Below, piece after piece: positions 1-5,230 of a DNA stretch of 5,230 nt. Origin of the DNA: Anaerotignum sp. (GTDB taxonomy: Bacteria; Bacillota; Clostridia; Lachnospirales; Anaerotignaceae); NCBI GenBank assembly GCA_017560955.1, contig JAFZDV010000037.1:1-5230 (forward strand), written 5' to 3'. Below the pieces are notes generated by a model. The model was not told the DNA's origin. It searched no databases and saw nothing but the letters and a program-made list of their open reading frames with translations. A program made the position numbers and the translations under genes. How positions within the stretch are numbered: the stretch's first letter is position 1; every line of letters begins with the position of its first letter.

Positions 1-898
1 CAGCCATTTTATAGCCGCCTGCCGCAGTCTGACTGCCCAGTTCTACATTGGCAGAGAATACTTCACCGGGTGCAAGGATGGTACCATTGATATAGTTACA
101 GCCTACCGCCAAATTTGTATTTCTGTTTCTGTCACTGTTATTGAATGTTGTATAGAATGTACCGATCAGGTCAGTCACATGTTCATTGTCCTTCGCAGTT
201 ACCTCAGGCTTTGTTACTTCTGCAACGATCAGCGCTTCACCGCTCATGCGTGTTTCCATTACTTCCGCAACAGCTTCCAGTGTTTTTGCTTTATCCATCA
301 CCAGACCATCTTTTTCGTCAGTGATCACAAATTTACCATTTTTTCTGGTAACTGTACTGTCTTCCGCTTCACGGTCAAATTCTTCCGCGATCTCCGCCAG
401 TTTTGCGTCCATCAGTTTGCTGTCGTATGTATAAGGCACTTCGATATCCACGCCGTCTTTCAGCAGTGTTTTACCAACCTTTTTATTTTCCGCTTCGGAA
501 CCTGCACGACCTGTTTCATAAGCAGCTTTTACCGCTTCTTCCACCTGATAACCGGCACCGATCTCCACAAAAGGAACTTCCCATTTCAGTTCTTCCGCTT
601 CTTCGCCTTCCTCTGCTTCACCTTCGTAATACAGAGTCAGCACCTGACCGCCGATTTCTGTTTTATATTTATCCTGCAGCAATTCCAGTGCTTCTGCCTC
701 ACTCATGCCTGCCACATCTGTACCATCAATGGTCACACCCTGATAAATACCTTCTGCAGACAGCAGTTCCTGTACCTTTTTATTCTGCATATGATTATAG
801 CCGAAGAAACCTGCCGCTGCCACAGCCGCAACCGCCACTACGATCACTGCTTTTTTGCCGCTTTTTTCTCTCTTCGCCATTCTTGGTCCATTACTCAA
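1..898 (-). CDS. VanW-domain (YoaR-like) membrane-anchored protein, 5' part only
   Basis: The visible 299 codons are open to the left edge, so the C-terminus is missing. Residues 7-16 are basic (MAKREKSGKK) and precede one hydrophobic segment at about 17-34 (AVIVVAVAAVAAAGFFGY), so it is probably a type II membrane protein with its bulk outside the cell. Residues 50-75 (GVTIDGTDVAGMSEAEALELL) match the typical entry to the extracytoplasmic part of YoaR-type proteins. Residues about 80-230 fit the putative peptidoglycan-binding region of that family. A Glu-rich patch lies at 92-103. From residue 244 the VanW domain begins, with TFYTTFNNSDRNRNTNLAV, INGTILAPGEVFS and GGYKMA near the edge. VanW occurs in some vancomycin-resistance clusters, but its biochemical role is unknown, and this housekeeping-like YoaR type should not be read as resistance. 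Start: TTG at 898 is preferred over ATG at 880 because a strong Shine-Dalgarno fits only the TTG. It has its own promoter upstream. The family call is firm; the function is not known. Confidence 0.9.
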   Translation of the reverse strand, partial: MSNGPRMAKREKSGKKAVIVVAVAAVAAAGFFGYNHMQNKKVQELLSAEGIYQGVTIDGTDVAGMSEAEALELLQDKYKTEIGGQVLTLYYEGEAEEGEEAEELKWEVPFVEIGAGYQVEEAVKAAYETGRAGSEAENKKVGKTLLKDGVDIEVPYTYDSKLMDAKLAEIAEEFDREAEDSTVTRKNGKFVITDEKDGLVMDKAKTLEAVAEVMETRMSGEALIVAEVTKPEVTAKDNEHVTDLIGTFYTTFNNSDRNRNTNLAVGCNYINGTILAPGEVFSANVELGSQTAAGGYKMA

Positions 899-906
899 GC
901 TTTTCG

Positions 907-913
907 CCCCCTC
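907..913 (-). promoter_or_regulatory. Ribosome binding site that selects the TTG start of the VanW gene
   Basis: On the minus strand GAGGGGG sits 8 bases before TTG (898-896). The first in-frame ATG (880) has only a weak GGA 6 bases upstream. The frame is closed by a TGA shortly upstream and contains no earlier ATG. TTG therefore adds six residues (read MSNGPR) before the basic N-terminus. Confidence 0.7.
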
Positions 914-992
914 AAATCCTCTGCATCCTTTTCCTCAAAGGTCTTTATTTCGCCATTTTTATTGATTTTTCCACAAAAATAGCATTATACAT

Positions 993-1021
993 ATCATAAT
1001 CAAGTCTTACTGAAATTACAA
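993..1021 (-). promoter_or_regulatory. Probable promoter of the VanW gene
   Basis: Reading the minus strand, a -35-like TTGTAA (1021-1016) is followed after exactly 17 bases by a -10-like TATGAT (998-993). A perfect TATAAT lies just downstream (989-984), but only poor -35 matches exist at 16-19 bases from it. Initiation near 985 would give a leader of almost 90 bases before the TTG start. No terminator is visible between the upstream miniprotein gene and this site, so read-through from the helicase transcript is also possible. Confidence 0.5.
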
Positions 1022-1062
1022 GACTATTTTCCCATTTTCCAATCGTATACAACGATTTTTTC

Positions 1063-1182
1063 TCAATAAATACCGTAACCGATAAAAGGTGCGATCAGGC
1101 TCACCACCAGAGACACTGCCAGCAGGATCGCGATCCCTGCGGAAATTCGTTTTTTCATTTTATATTTTTCATTTGGTTTCAT
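1063..1182 (-). CDS. 39-residue single-span membrane miniprotein, coupled to the helicase gene
   Basis: A short ORF overlapping the 3' end of the helicase gene by 14 bases in another frame. The N-terminus MKPNEKYKMKKR is strongly basic. It is followed by one hydrophobic stretch, residues about 13-34 (ISAGIAILLAVSLVVSLIAPFI), and a short tail GYGIY before TGA. By the positive-inside rule the basic end would face the cytoplasm and the tail would face or sit at the outer surface. The start at 1182 is supported by AAGGA 8 bases upstream, inside the helicase coding region. A second in-frame ATG at 1158 would give a 31-residue form, but has no ribosome binding site at a good distance. The overlap suggests translational coupling to the helicase. 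I do not recognise the family. It resembles in size and layout the single-span miniproteins of Firmicutes such as Prli42, but no homology is claimed. Too short to be certain it is expressed. Confidence 0.62.
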   Translation of the reverse strand: MKPNEKYKMKKRISAGIAILLAVSLVVSLIAPFIGYGIY

Positions 1183-3049
1183 TCTCTTTTTCCTTCTTTC
1201 CGAATAATTCTTCCGTATTCAAACCCATTTCCGCTAAAAAGCAGGATGGTTTCGTTTCTTTTTCATATCTTCTTCTGACAGCAGAAAGGCAAAGTTTTTC
1301 TCCCGTCCTTGTGATCGCCACATAAAAAAGACGGCGTTCTTCTTCTATTTGTTCCATGCCCTTTTCATGGGGCACAACACCTTCCACCAGTGTCGGCAGG
1401 AACACGGCTCTGAACTCTAACCCCTTTGCACCATGCATGGTCATCAGCTGTACGCCATTTCTCTGCTGTCCGTTCTGTCGGGTCTGCTCCTTCATCTGGC
1501 GGCTCATTTCCTCCAGCCTGTCACGGAATGTTTTCACATCAGCACAGTCTCTCGCCGTTTCCATCACTTCATCAGCAATTTCCCACAACACCTGTGCGCT
1601 GGTGCGGCGATAAACAGAAAATTCCTCCAGATATTCATCATATCCAATGACCTTGCGGATATATTTCAAAGCATCATAAGGACTTCTTCTTCGAATCTGA
1701 TTCAGGTCCGTACGAAGATTCTCCAGATGCTCCTCCTGCCATTTTTTCAGAGAAGGACATACAAAAAAGCTGCGCATCAGGTTATAAGGCATGGTCTCTG
1801 CCTCTGCCACCAGTTCCTTCCCGATATATCGCTTGGGTTTATTTAAAATACGTCGCAATGCACTATCTGATTCTTCATTTTCTGCCAGCAACAGATAAGC
1901 CAGCAGATCCTTTGCCACCCAATGTTCATACACATTGCCGCTGCTGTCCCTCAGGTCATAAGGGATGCCTCTTTTATACAACTCCCTTGCAAAGGCGCCC
2001 CCCTGCAAATTCGTACGGTAAATGACAGCGATTTCCGTCATCGGCACGCCTTCATCGATCAGGTTGGCAATTTTTTCGCCGATACATGCCGCCTCTGCCG
2101 CCGTATCATCTGCCAGAAAGAAAGTCGCTTTCTCCCCTTCTGTGCCTGTACCTCTCATATCCTTCACAAAACGCAGTTCATTATTTCCAATGACCCTTTC
2201 CGCCAGAGAAATAACTCTCTCCGTAGAACGGTAATTCGTATTCAGGATAACTTTTTTCGCCGCAGGATACATCGCTGTAAAATCCAGCAGAAAATCAGGC
2301 CTTGCGCCGCGGAAAGCATAAATGCTCTGGTCATCATCCCCTACTACAAACAGGTTCTGATGTTTCTCCGCCAGTATTTTCAAGCATTCATACTGGGCCT
2401 TATTCACATCCTGAAACTCATCCACCAGAATGAACTGATATCGGTTCTGCCAGAAGGTTCTTACCTTCTCATCCTCCGTCAGCAACTGATAGCAGAGAGT
2501 CAGCATATCATCAAAATCCACTTTTTCATGGCGTTCCTTATATCTTTCATAAACACGATACAATTTCGTGAATTCCTCCCCGGGAATGCCCACAGGTTCA
2601 AACGTATTCACACTTTCCAGTTCACTGTTCATCAGAGAAAGCTGGCTAAGGAACACGGATATATATTCCTCCAGATCAGGGATATCCCATTTTGCTTCCT
2701 CCAGAATATTCCGCAGCACAATTCTTCTTTCTTCCTCCTGAAAAACCTGCTCCACACTCCAACCATATCTGCTTCTTAAAATACGGAAAAAGACACTGTG
2801 GAATGTGCCAAATGCCACACCCTCAGGCCCTCTCGCCCGTTTGAATCGTTCCTTCATTTCCTCCGCCGCTGCTTTGGAAAATGTCAGCGCAAGGATCTGC
2901 GTCGGTCTTGCCAGTTTTCTTTCCAGTAATCGAAGGATACGGCAGAGCAGAACTGTGGTCTTACCGCTGCCGGGACCTGCCAGCACCAGCATAGGGCCTT
3001 TTTCATGACAGACCGCCAGTCTCTGATTTCCATTCAGTTTTTTGCTCAT
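1169..3049 (-). CDS. UvrD/Rep-family (superfamily 1A) ATP-dependent DNA helicase
   Basis: A 626-residue 3'-5' DNA helicase of the UvrD/PcrA/Rep family, expected to unwind DNA or displace proteins from it during repair and replication in the cytoplasm. All SF1A motifs are present in order: Q motif around Gln9 (LNGNQRLAV), Walker A GPGSGKT at 25-31, motif Ia LTFSKAAAEEM at about 55-65, TFHS at 82-85, Walker B DEFQD at 210-214, motif III GDDDQSIYAFRGA at 237-249, NYRST at 272-276, motif V TMHGAKGLEF at 537-546, and motif VI RRLFYVAITRT at 572-582. The core closes with PSCFLAEM, the equivalent of the usual PSRFLxEI. It is about 100 residues shorter than PcrA/UvrD and ends soon after the core in a basic tail, so it lacks the C-terminal Tudor-like RNA-polymerase-binding region. 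It is thus more likely a paralogue than the main PcrA. The start is set by AAAGGAGG (3057-3064) 7 bases upstream. The next gene overlaps its stop. Family certain; exact role inferred. Confidence 0.95.
   Translation of the reverse strand: MSKKLNGNQRLAVCHEKGPMLVLAGPGSGKTTVLLCRILRLLERKLARPTQILALTFSKAAAEEMKERFKRARGPEGVAFGTFHSVFFRILRSRYGWSVEQVFQEEERRIVLRNILEEAKWDIPDLEEYISVFLSQLSLMNSELESVNTFEPVGIPGEEFTKLYRVYERYKERHEKVDFDDMLTLCYQLLTEDEKVRTFWQNRYQFILVDEFQDVNKAQYECLKILAEKHQNLFVVGDDDQSIYAFRGARPDFLLDFTAMYPAAKKVILNTNYRSTERVISLAERVIGNNELRFVKDMRGTGTEGEKATFFLADDTAAEAACIGEKIANLIDEGVPMTEIAVIYRTNLQGGAFARELYKRGIPYDLRDSSGNVYEHWVAKDLLAYLLLAENEESDSALRRILNKPKRYIGKELVAEAETMPYNLMRSFFVCPSLKKWQEEHLENLRTDLNQIRRRSPYDALKYIRKVIGYDEYLEEFSVYRRTSAQVLWEIADEVMETARDCADVKTFRDRLEEMSRQMKEQTRQNGQQRNGVQLMTMHGAKGLEFRAVFLPTLVEGVVPHEKGMEQIEEERRLFYVAITRTGEKLCLSAVRRRYEKETKPSCFLAEMGLNTEELFGKKEKENETK
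1191..1195 (-). promoter_or_regulatory. Ribosome binding site of the miniprotein, inside the helicase gene
   Basis: Minus-strand AAGGA lies within the Lys/Glu-rich 3' end of the helicase reading frame, 8 bases before ATG at 1182. This spacing decides the 39-residue start over the internal ATG at 1158. The Lys/Glu codons of the helicase tail are naturally purine-rich, so the match could be partly fortuitous. Confidence 0.5.
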
Positions 3050-3084
3050 ACCGCTTCCTCCTTTCGTTTATTCTCTAAATAATT

Positions 3085-3114
3085 AGTATATCACAAAATA
3101 GCATATCCTGACAA
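3085..3114 (-). promoter_or_regulatory. Promoter of the helicase gene
   Basis: On the minus strand TTGTCA (3114-3109) is followed after 18 bases by TATACT (3090-3085). TGA directly before the -10 gives an extended TGn -10. Initiation near 3078 would leave a leader of roughly 28 bases that carries the AAAGGAGG site. Confidence 0.65.
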
Positions 3115-3174
3115 ACGCCATCGAAAAATGTCTTTTATTCACAGAATCTTTAGAATTTCATAATACTATCTTTA

Positions 3175-3203
3175 TTGTTAAGGCATACCATTTATACTAG
3201 AAT
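3175..3203 (+). promoter_or_regulatory. Probable promoter of the glycosyltransferase gene
   Basis: TTGTTA (3175-3180), a 17-base spacer, then TAGAAT (3198-3203), one mismatch from the -10 consensus. An overlapping TATACT (3193-3198) could be an alternative -10 but has only a weak -35 (TTTATT, 16 bases upstream). Predicted initiation near 3210 gives a leader of about 58 bases. It is divergent from the helicase promoter, with about 60 bases between the two -35 elements. Confidence 0.5.
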
Positions 3204-3232
3204 ATTCCAGAACAAGATTCCCAAAGAAACAG

Positions 3233-3248
3233 TACAATAAAAATTGTA
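3233..3248. repeat. Short perfect inverted repeat upstream of the glycosyltransferase gene
   Basis: TACAAT, AAAA, ATTGTA: 6-bp arms around a 4-base spacer, in the presumed 5' leader, ending 8 bases before the AGGAGG site. It is AT-rich and therefore weak as an RNA hairpin. It could be a small operator or chance in an AT-rich leader. Confidence 0.3.
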
Positions 3249-3267
3249 TCCCATACAGGAGGCTATC

Positions 3268-4572
3268 ATGAAAATAGGCATTTTTTCAGACACATACTTC
3301 CCACAGCTCAATGGCGTAGCAACTTCCATCCGCACCCTTGCCACAGCTTTGGAAAACCGTGGACATCAGGTATATATCTTCACCCCTTCTGACCCTCGCT
3401 GTTACGAAGGATATGACACCTTGCAGGTTGTACGCCTGCCCAGTGTTCCCGTTCATTTTGTACGGGATTATCGTGCAGGTTATGTCTTCTCCCCTTTTCT
3501 GGCAAGAAAAATTGCAGAACTGGATCTGGATATCATCCACACCCAGACAGAGTTCTGCCTTGGTGCATTGGGTCGTTTCATTTCCACCACACAGGGCATC
3601 CCTCTGGTACATACTTACCACACCATGTATGAAGATTATGTTCATTACATTGGCGGCGGCCACATCATTTCCAAAGATATGGTACGAGATTTCAGCGGTA
3701 TCTACTGTAACACTGCCACAGCTGTCATTGCCCCCACAGGTAAAACAGAGCAGCTTCTGAAAAGTTACGGCGTGACCAGACCTATTTCTGTCATTCCTAC
3801 AGGTATTAACACCGCCAACTTCCATAAAAACAGATTTCAACCGGAAGAAATTCTGGAGCTGCGAAAATCTCTCGGCCTGCAGGCAGATACACCAGTCATC
3901 ATCTCCATCGGCCGCATCGCAAAGGAAAAAAGTATCGATGTAGTTATTGCTGCATTGCCGAAACTGACAGAAAAATTGCCAGACCTGAAAATGGTCATTG
4001 TCGGTGAAGGCAATGAAATCGAAAACCTTGGCAACTACGCAGAATCTCTGGGTGTCGGCAGTCATGTCATGTTTACAGGCGGCAAACCATGGGAGGAGAT
4101 CGGCAAATATTATCAACTGGGCAATGTATTCTGCAGTGCCTCTGTTTCCGAAACCCAGGGGCTCACCTTTGCAGAAGCCATGGCCGCAGGTGTCCCTGTC
4201 GTAGCCAAAAAGGATGAATGCATCGAAAACATCATTACTGACAATGTAACAGGTATGCTGTTTGAATCAAACGATGAACTGCCTGACCTGCTCTATCGCG
4301 TATTGACAGATAAAGAGCTGTCCAGCCGTCTTTCCACAGCATCCGTAAAAGCCATGGAAGCCCTTTCCGTAGAAACCTTTGCCGATAGCGTGGAAACCCT
4401 TTACCAGAACATTCTGGAAAGCGGAGAAAAACCAAAGCAGATTTCCGCCCCTGCTCTGCCTCTGGTGATGGGTGTAAAAGCGATAAAAGGGATTTCCAGA
4501 ATCCCCCGACATCTGGTACGCCGTTCCCACAAAAAAGCAATGGAACTGCTTTCTTCCACCAAAGAATCCTGA
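3268..4572 (+). CDS. GT4-family glycosyltransferase, probably lipid (diacylglycerol) glucosyltransferase
   Basis: A 434-residue retaining GT-B enzyme that most likely transfers a sugar from a nucleotide sugar such as UDP-glucose to a membrane lipid at the cytoplasmic face, as in glycolipid or lipoteichoic-acid-anchor synthesis. The N-terminal half opens with MKIGIFSDTYFPQLNGVATS, the signature opening of diacylglycerol 3-glucosyltransferases, with the GVATS loop at 16-20. HTYHTMYEDY lies at 115-124. The C-terminal half carries VIPTGINTANF (175-185), GRIAKEKS (215-222, Arg216 and Lys221 as likely phosphate contacts), VGEGNE (245-250) and the EX7E motif ETQGLTFAE (Glu295, Glu303). Residues 403-434 form a basic tail (RIPRHLVRRSHKK), suited to membrane attachment. 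The start is ATG with AGGAGG 5 bases upstream; a TTG at 3244 in frame lies upstream of that site and has no site of its own. TGA is followed by TAA TAA in frame. Family sure; acceptor and sugar inferred, and a mannosyl- or galactosyltransferase is possible. Confidence 0.92.
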   Translation: MKIGIFSDTYFPQLNGVATSIRTLATALENRGHQVYIFTPSDPRCYEGYDTLQVVRLPSVPVHFVRDYRAGYVFSPFLARKIAELDLDIIHTQTEFCLGALGRFISTTQGIPLVHTYHTMYEDYVHYIGGGHIISKDMVRDFSGIYCNTATAVIAPTGKTEQLLKSYGVTRPISVIPTGINTANFHKNRFQPEEILELRKSLGLQADTPVIISIGRIAKEKSIDVVIAALPKLTEKLPDLKMVIVGEGNEIENLGNYAESLGVGSHVMFTGGKPWEEIGKYYQLGNVFCSASVSETQGLTFAEAMAAGVPVVAKKDECIENIITDNVTGMLFESNDELPDLLYRVLTDKELSSRLSTASVKAMEALSVETFADSVETLYQNILESGEKPKQISAPALPLVMGVKAIKGISRIPRHLVRRSHKKAMELLSSTKES

Positions 4573-4576
4573 TAAT

Positions 4577-4609
4577 AAAAAGTTCGGATACCCTCTATCC
4601 GAACTTTTT
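4577..4609 (+). terminator. Intrinsic terminator of the glycosyltransferase gene
   Basis: A perfect 14-bp stem (4577-4590 with 4596-4609, core AGTTCGGATA) around loop CCCTC, ending in five T and beginning 4 bases after the stop codon. The A-run on the left arm lets it act on the minus strand too. Confidence 0.93.
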
Positions 4610-4629
4610 AAAATTTTTTAAAAAAGTTA

Positions 4630-4658
4630 TTGACATTTCATTCCTCATGCTGTAATAT
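4630..4658 (+). promoter_or_regulatory. Promoter of tRNA-Arg
   Basis: A consensus -35 TTGACA (4630-4635), a 17-base spacer and TAATAT (4653-4658) as -10, in a TA-rich stretch. Initiation near 4665 leaves a leader of roughly 15 bases before the mature tRNA 5' end. It sits immediately after the preceding terminator, so the tRNA is an independent unit. Confidence 0.75.
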
Positions 4659-4680
4659 ATATTTTGTTCGAAACGAATAT

Positions 4681-4754
<74 letters not shown>

Positions 4755-4757
4755 TTG

Positions 4758-4788
4758 AAAGCGTATATCTCAGGATATACGCTTTTTT
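4758..4788 (+). terminator. Intrinsic terminator of tRNA-Arg
   Basis: A 12-bp perfect stem AAAGCGTATATC / GATATACGCTTT with loop TCAG, followed by a T-rich tract (TTTTTTCTTTT in all). It starts 3 bases after the tRNA. Confidence 0.93.
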
Positions 4789-4809
4789 CTTTTATAAAAA
4801 CACTTAAGC

Positions 4810-4850
4810 CATCCATATGCCTACGGCATATGGATGTTTTGCTTCGCAAA
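4810..4850. repeat. Pair of adjacent perfect inverted repeats, function unknown
   Basis: The first is a 12-bp palindrome (4810-4821 with 4825-4836: CATCCATATGCC and its complement) with a 3-base TAC centre. The second, one base later, is TTTGC-TTC-GCAAA (4838-4850), a 5-bp stem with a 3-base centre. Neither is needed by the tRNA, which already has a terminator, and neither has a good T tract on either strand. They may be a small dispersed extragenic repeat or additional structure in the convergent region. Confidence 0.6.
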
Positions 4851-4856
4851 TCATAA

Positions 4857-4903
4857 AAAACGGCAGGAAAAATATAAATACTCTTCCTGCCGTTTTCTTT
4901 TTT
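4857..4903. terminator. Bidirectional intrinsic terminator in the convergent region
   Basis: A 13-bp perfect stem AAAACGGCAGGAA (4857-4869) with its complement (4884-4896) around a 14-base AT-rich loop. The plus strand continues CTTTTTT after the stem. On the minus strand the left arm and flank read TTTTTT, so it can stop transcription from either side as a back-up to the neighbouring terminators. Confidence 0.8.
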
Positions 4904-4925
4904 AATGGCTTTCTATGTTATTTGC

Positions 4926-4956
4926 AAAAGAAAAGGCGGCAATAAATGCCGCCTTT
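4926..4956 (-). terminator. Intrinsic terminator of the AGCS symporter gene
   Basis: A 10-bp stem AAAGGCGGCA (4932-4941) pairing with 4947-4956 around a 5-base loop. On the minus strand it is followed by a T-rich tail (TTTTCTTTT). It lies 28 bases past the symporter stop codon. Confidence 0.88.
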
Positions 4957-4984
4957 ATTTTCGTGGGAAAATGGTTTGGATCGA

Positions 4985-5230
4985 TTATTTGTCCAGCTGA
5001 GGAGCAACGTCGTCCATCCATTTCATCAGACCGCCCCATTCAGCGTCTTTATCCCAAACATATTTCTTTGTTTCGGATGCGATTACGCCGGACAGACCCA
5101 GCAGAGCTACCAGGTTGGGGATGATCATACATGCGTTCAGCATATCCGCTACGTTCCATACTACTTCCAGAGCAGCTACGCAACCTACGAATACAACTGC
5201 TGTCCATGCCAGACGATAAGGTTTCAGAGC
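4985..5230 (-). CDS. AGCS-family sodium:alanine (amino acid) symporter, C-terminal 81 residues
   Basis: The 3' end of a gene that begins beyond the right edge. The visible residues hold one hydrophobic segment at about 8-25 (AWTAVVFVGCVAALEVVW). The family-typical stretch NVADMLNACMIIPNLVALL follows at 26-44 and continues into the last membrane helix (GLSGVIAS, to about 52). The cytoplasmic tail ETKKYVWDKDAEWGG then runs to KWMDDVAPQLDK before TAA. This AD-x-x-N-x-x-x-x-IPNL pattern close to the C-terminus is characteristic of the alanine or glycine:cation symporter family (AlsT/DagA type), which imports alanine or glycine with Na+ through the cytoplasmic membrane. Codon choice is strongly biased (Val mostly GTA, Leu nearly all CTG), more than in the neighbouring genes, which suggests high expression. 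The gene has its own terminator and converges on tRNA-Arg. Substrate is inferred from the family. Confidence 0.88.
   Translation of the reverse strand, partial: ALKPYRLAWTAVVFVGCVAALEVVWNVADMLNACMIIPNLVALLGLSGVIASETKKYVWDKDAEWGGLMKWMDDVAPQLDK

Noticed and set aside
1..898. VanW gene as evidence of a glycopeptide-resistance cluster
   Set aside because: No vanA/B ligase, vanH, vanX or vanRS genes accompany it, and YoaR-type VanW proteins are common in Clostridia without resistance.
912..926. Five-codon leader peptide (ATG CAG AGG ATT TGA) before the VanW gene
   Set aside because: It overlaps the VanW ribosome binding site but has no special codons, and such short frames are common by chance. 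No attenuator structure is visible.
179..982. 267-codon open frame on the plus strand
   Set aside because: It is antisense to the VanW gene. Its translation is rich in Cys, Phe and His with no family resemblance, and the opposite strand encodes a recognisable domain with start signals.
1041..1057. AATCGT / ACGATT hairpin followed by T on the plus strand, as a terminator
   Set aside because: The stem is only 6 bp and AT-rich, and its T tract is on the plus strand, where no gene precedes it. On the minus strand, where genes lie, no T tract follows.
1922..2779. 285-codon open frame on the plus strand
   Set aside because: It lies wholly antisense to the helicase core, where the minus-strand frame contains the conserved SF1 motifs. 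No ribosome binding site or recognisable domain.
3244..3267. In-frame TTG upstream of the glycosyltransferase ATG as the start
   Set aside because: It would place the AGGAGG site inside the coding region. The family's usual MKIGIFSD opening begins at ATG 3268, directly after that site.
3286..4116. 276-codon open frame on the minus strand
   Set aside because: Antisense shadow of the glycosyltransferase, which has the full set of GT4 motifs on the plus strand. The composition is unlike a real protein.
4915..5124. 69-codon plus-strand open frame at the right end
   Set aside because: It crosses the symporter terminator hairpin and is antisense to the symporter C-terminus.

Overview
The window looks like chromosomal DNA of a low-to-mid GC anaerobic Firmicute, probably a Clostridia / Lachnospiraceae-type gut bacterium. 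The reasons are consensus Gram-positive ribosome binding sites (AAAGGAGG, AGGAGG), U-rich intrinsic terminators, a membrane-anchored YoaR-type VanW protein, a GT4 glycosyltransferase of the diacylglycerol-glucosyltransferase type, an AGCS sodium:alanine symporter, and a tRNA gene without an encoded CCA. The species cannot be named from sequence alone. I see no phage, plasmid, IS or CRISPR signature.

Left part (1-3049), all on the minus strand. A compact UvrD/Rep-family helicase (1169-3049) comes first in transcription order. It is followed, with a 14-base overlap, by a 39-residue single-membrane-span miniprotein (1063-1182), which is probably translationally coupled to it. After about 165 bases with its own promoter comes the 5' part of a VanW-domain protein (1-898), which runs off the left edge and most likely starts at a TTG.

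Middle (3050-4609). A 218-base divergent intergenic region carries one promoter for the helicase and one for the glycosyltransferase. The plus-strand glycosyltransferase (3268-4572) is closed by three in-frame stop codons and a 14-bp-stem terminator. It looks monocistronic and probably acts at the inner face of the membrane on a lipid acceptor.

Right part (4610-5230). A tRNA-Arg(ACG) gene has its own near-consensus promoter and terminator. It converges on the 3' end of an AGCS sodium:alanine symporter gene (minus strand, cut by the right edge). The 230 bases between them are packed with hairpins: the tRNA terminator, two unexplained inverted repeats, a bidirectional terminator and the symporter's own terminator.

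Functionally these are mostly independent units: DNA repair, envelope or cell-wall-associated protein, membrane glycolipid synthesis, translation and amino acid uptake. I do not see an obvious multi-gene novel system. The most worthwhile unannotated element is the miniprotein coupled to the helicase.
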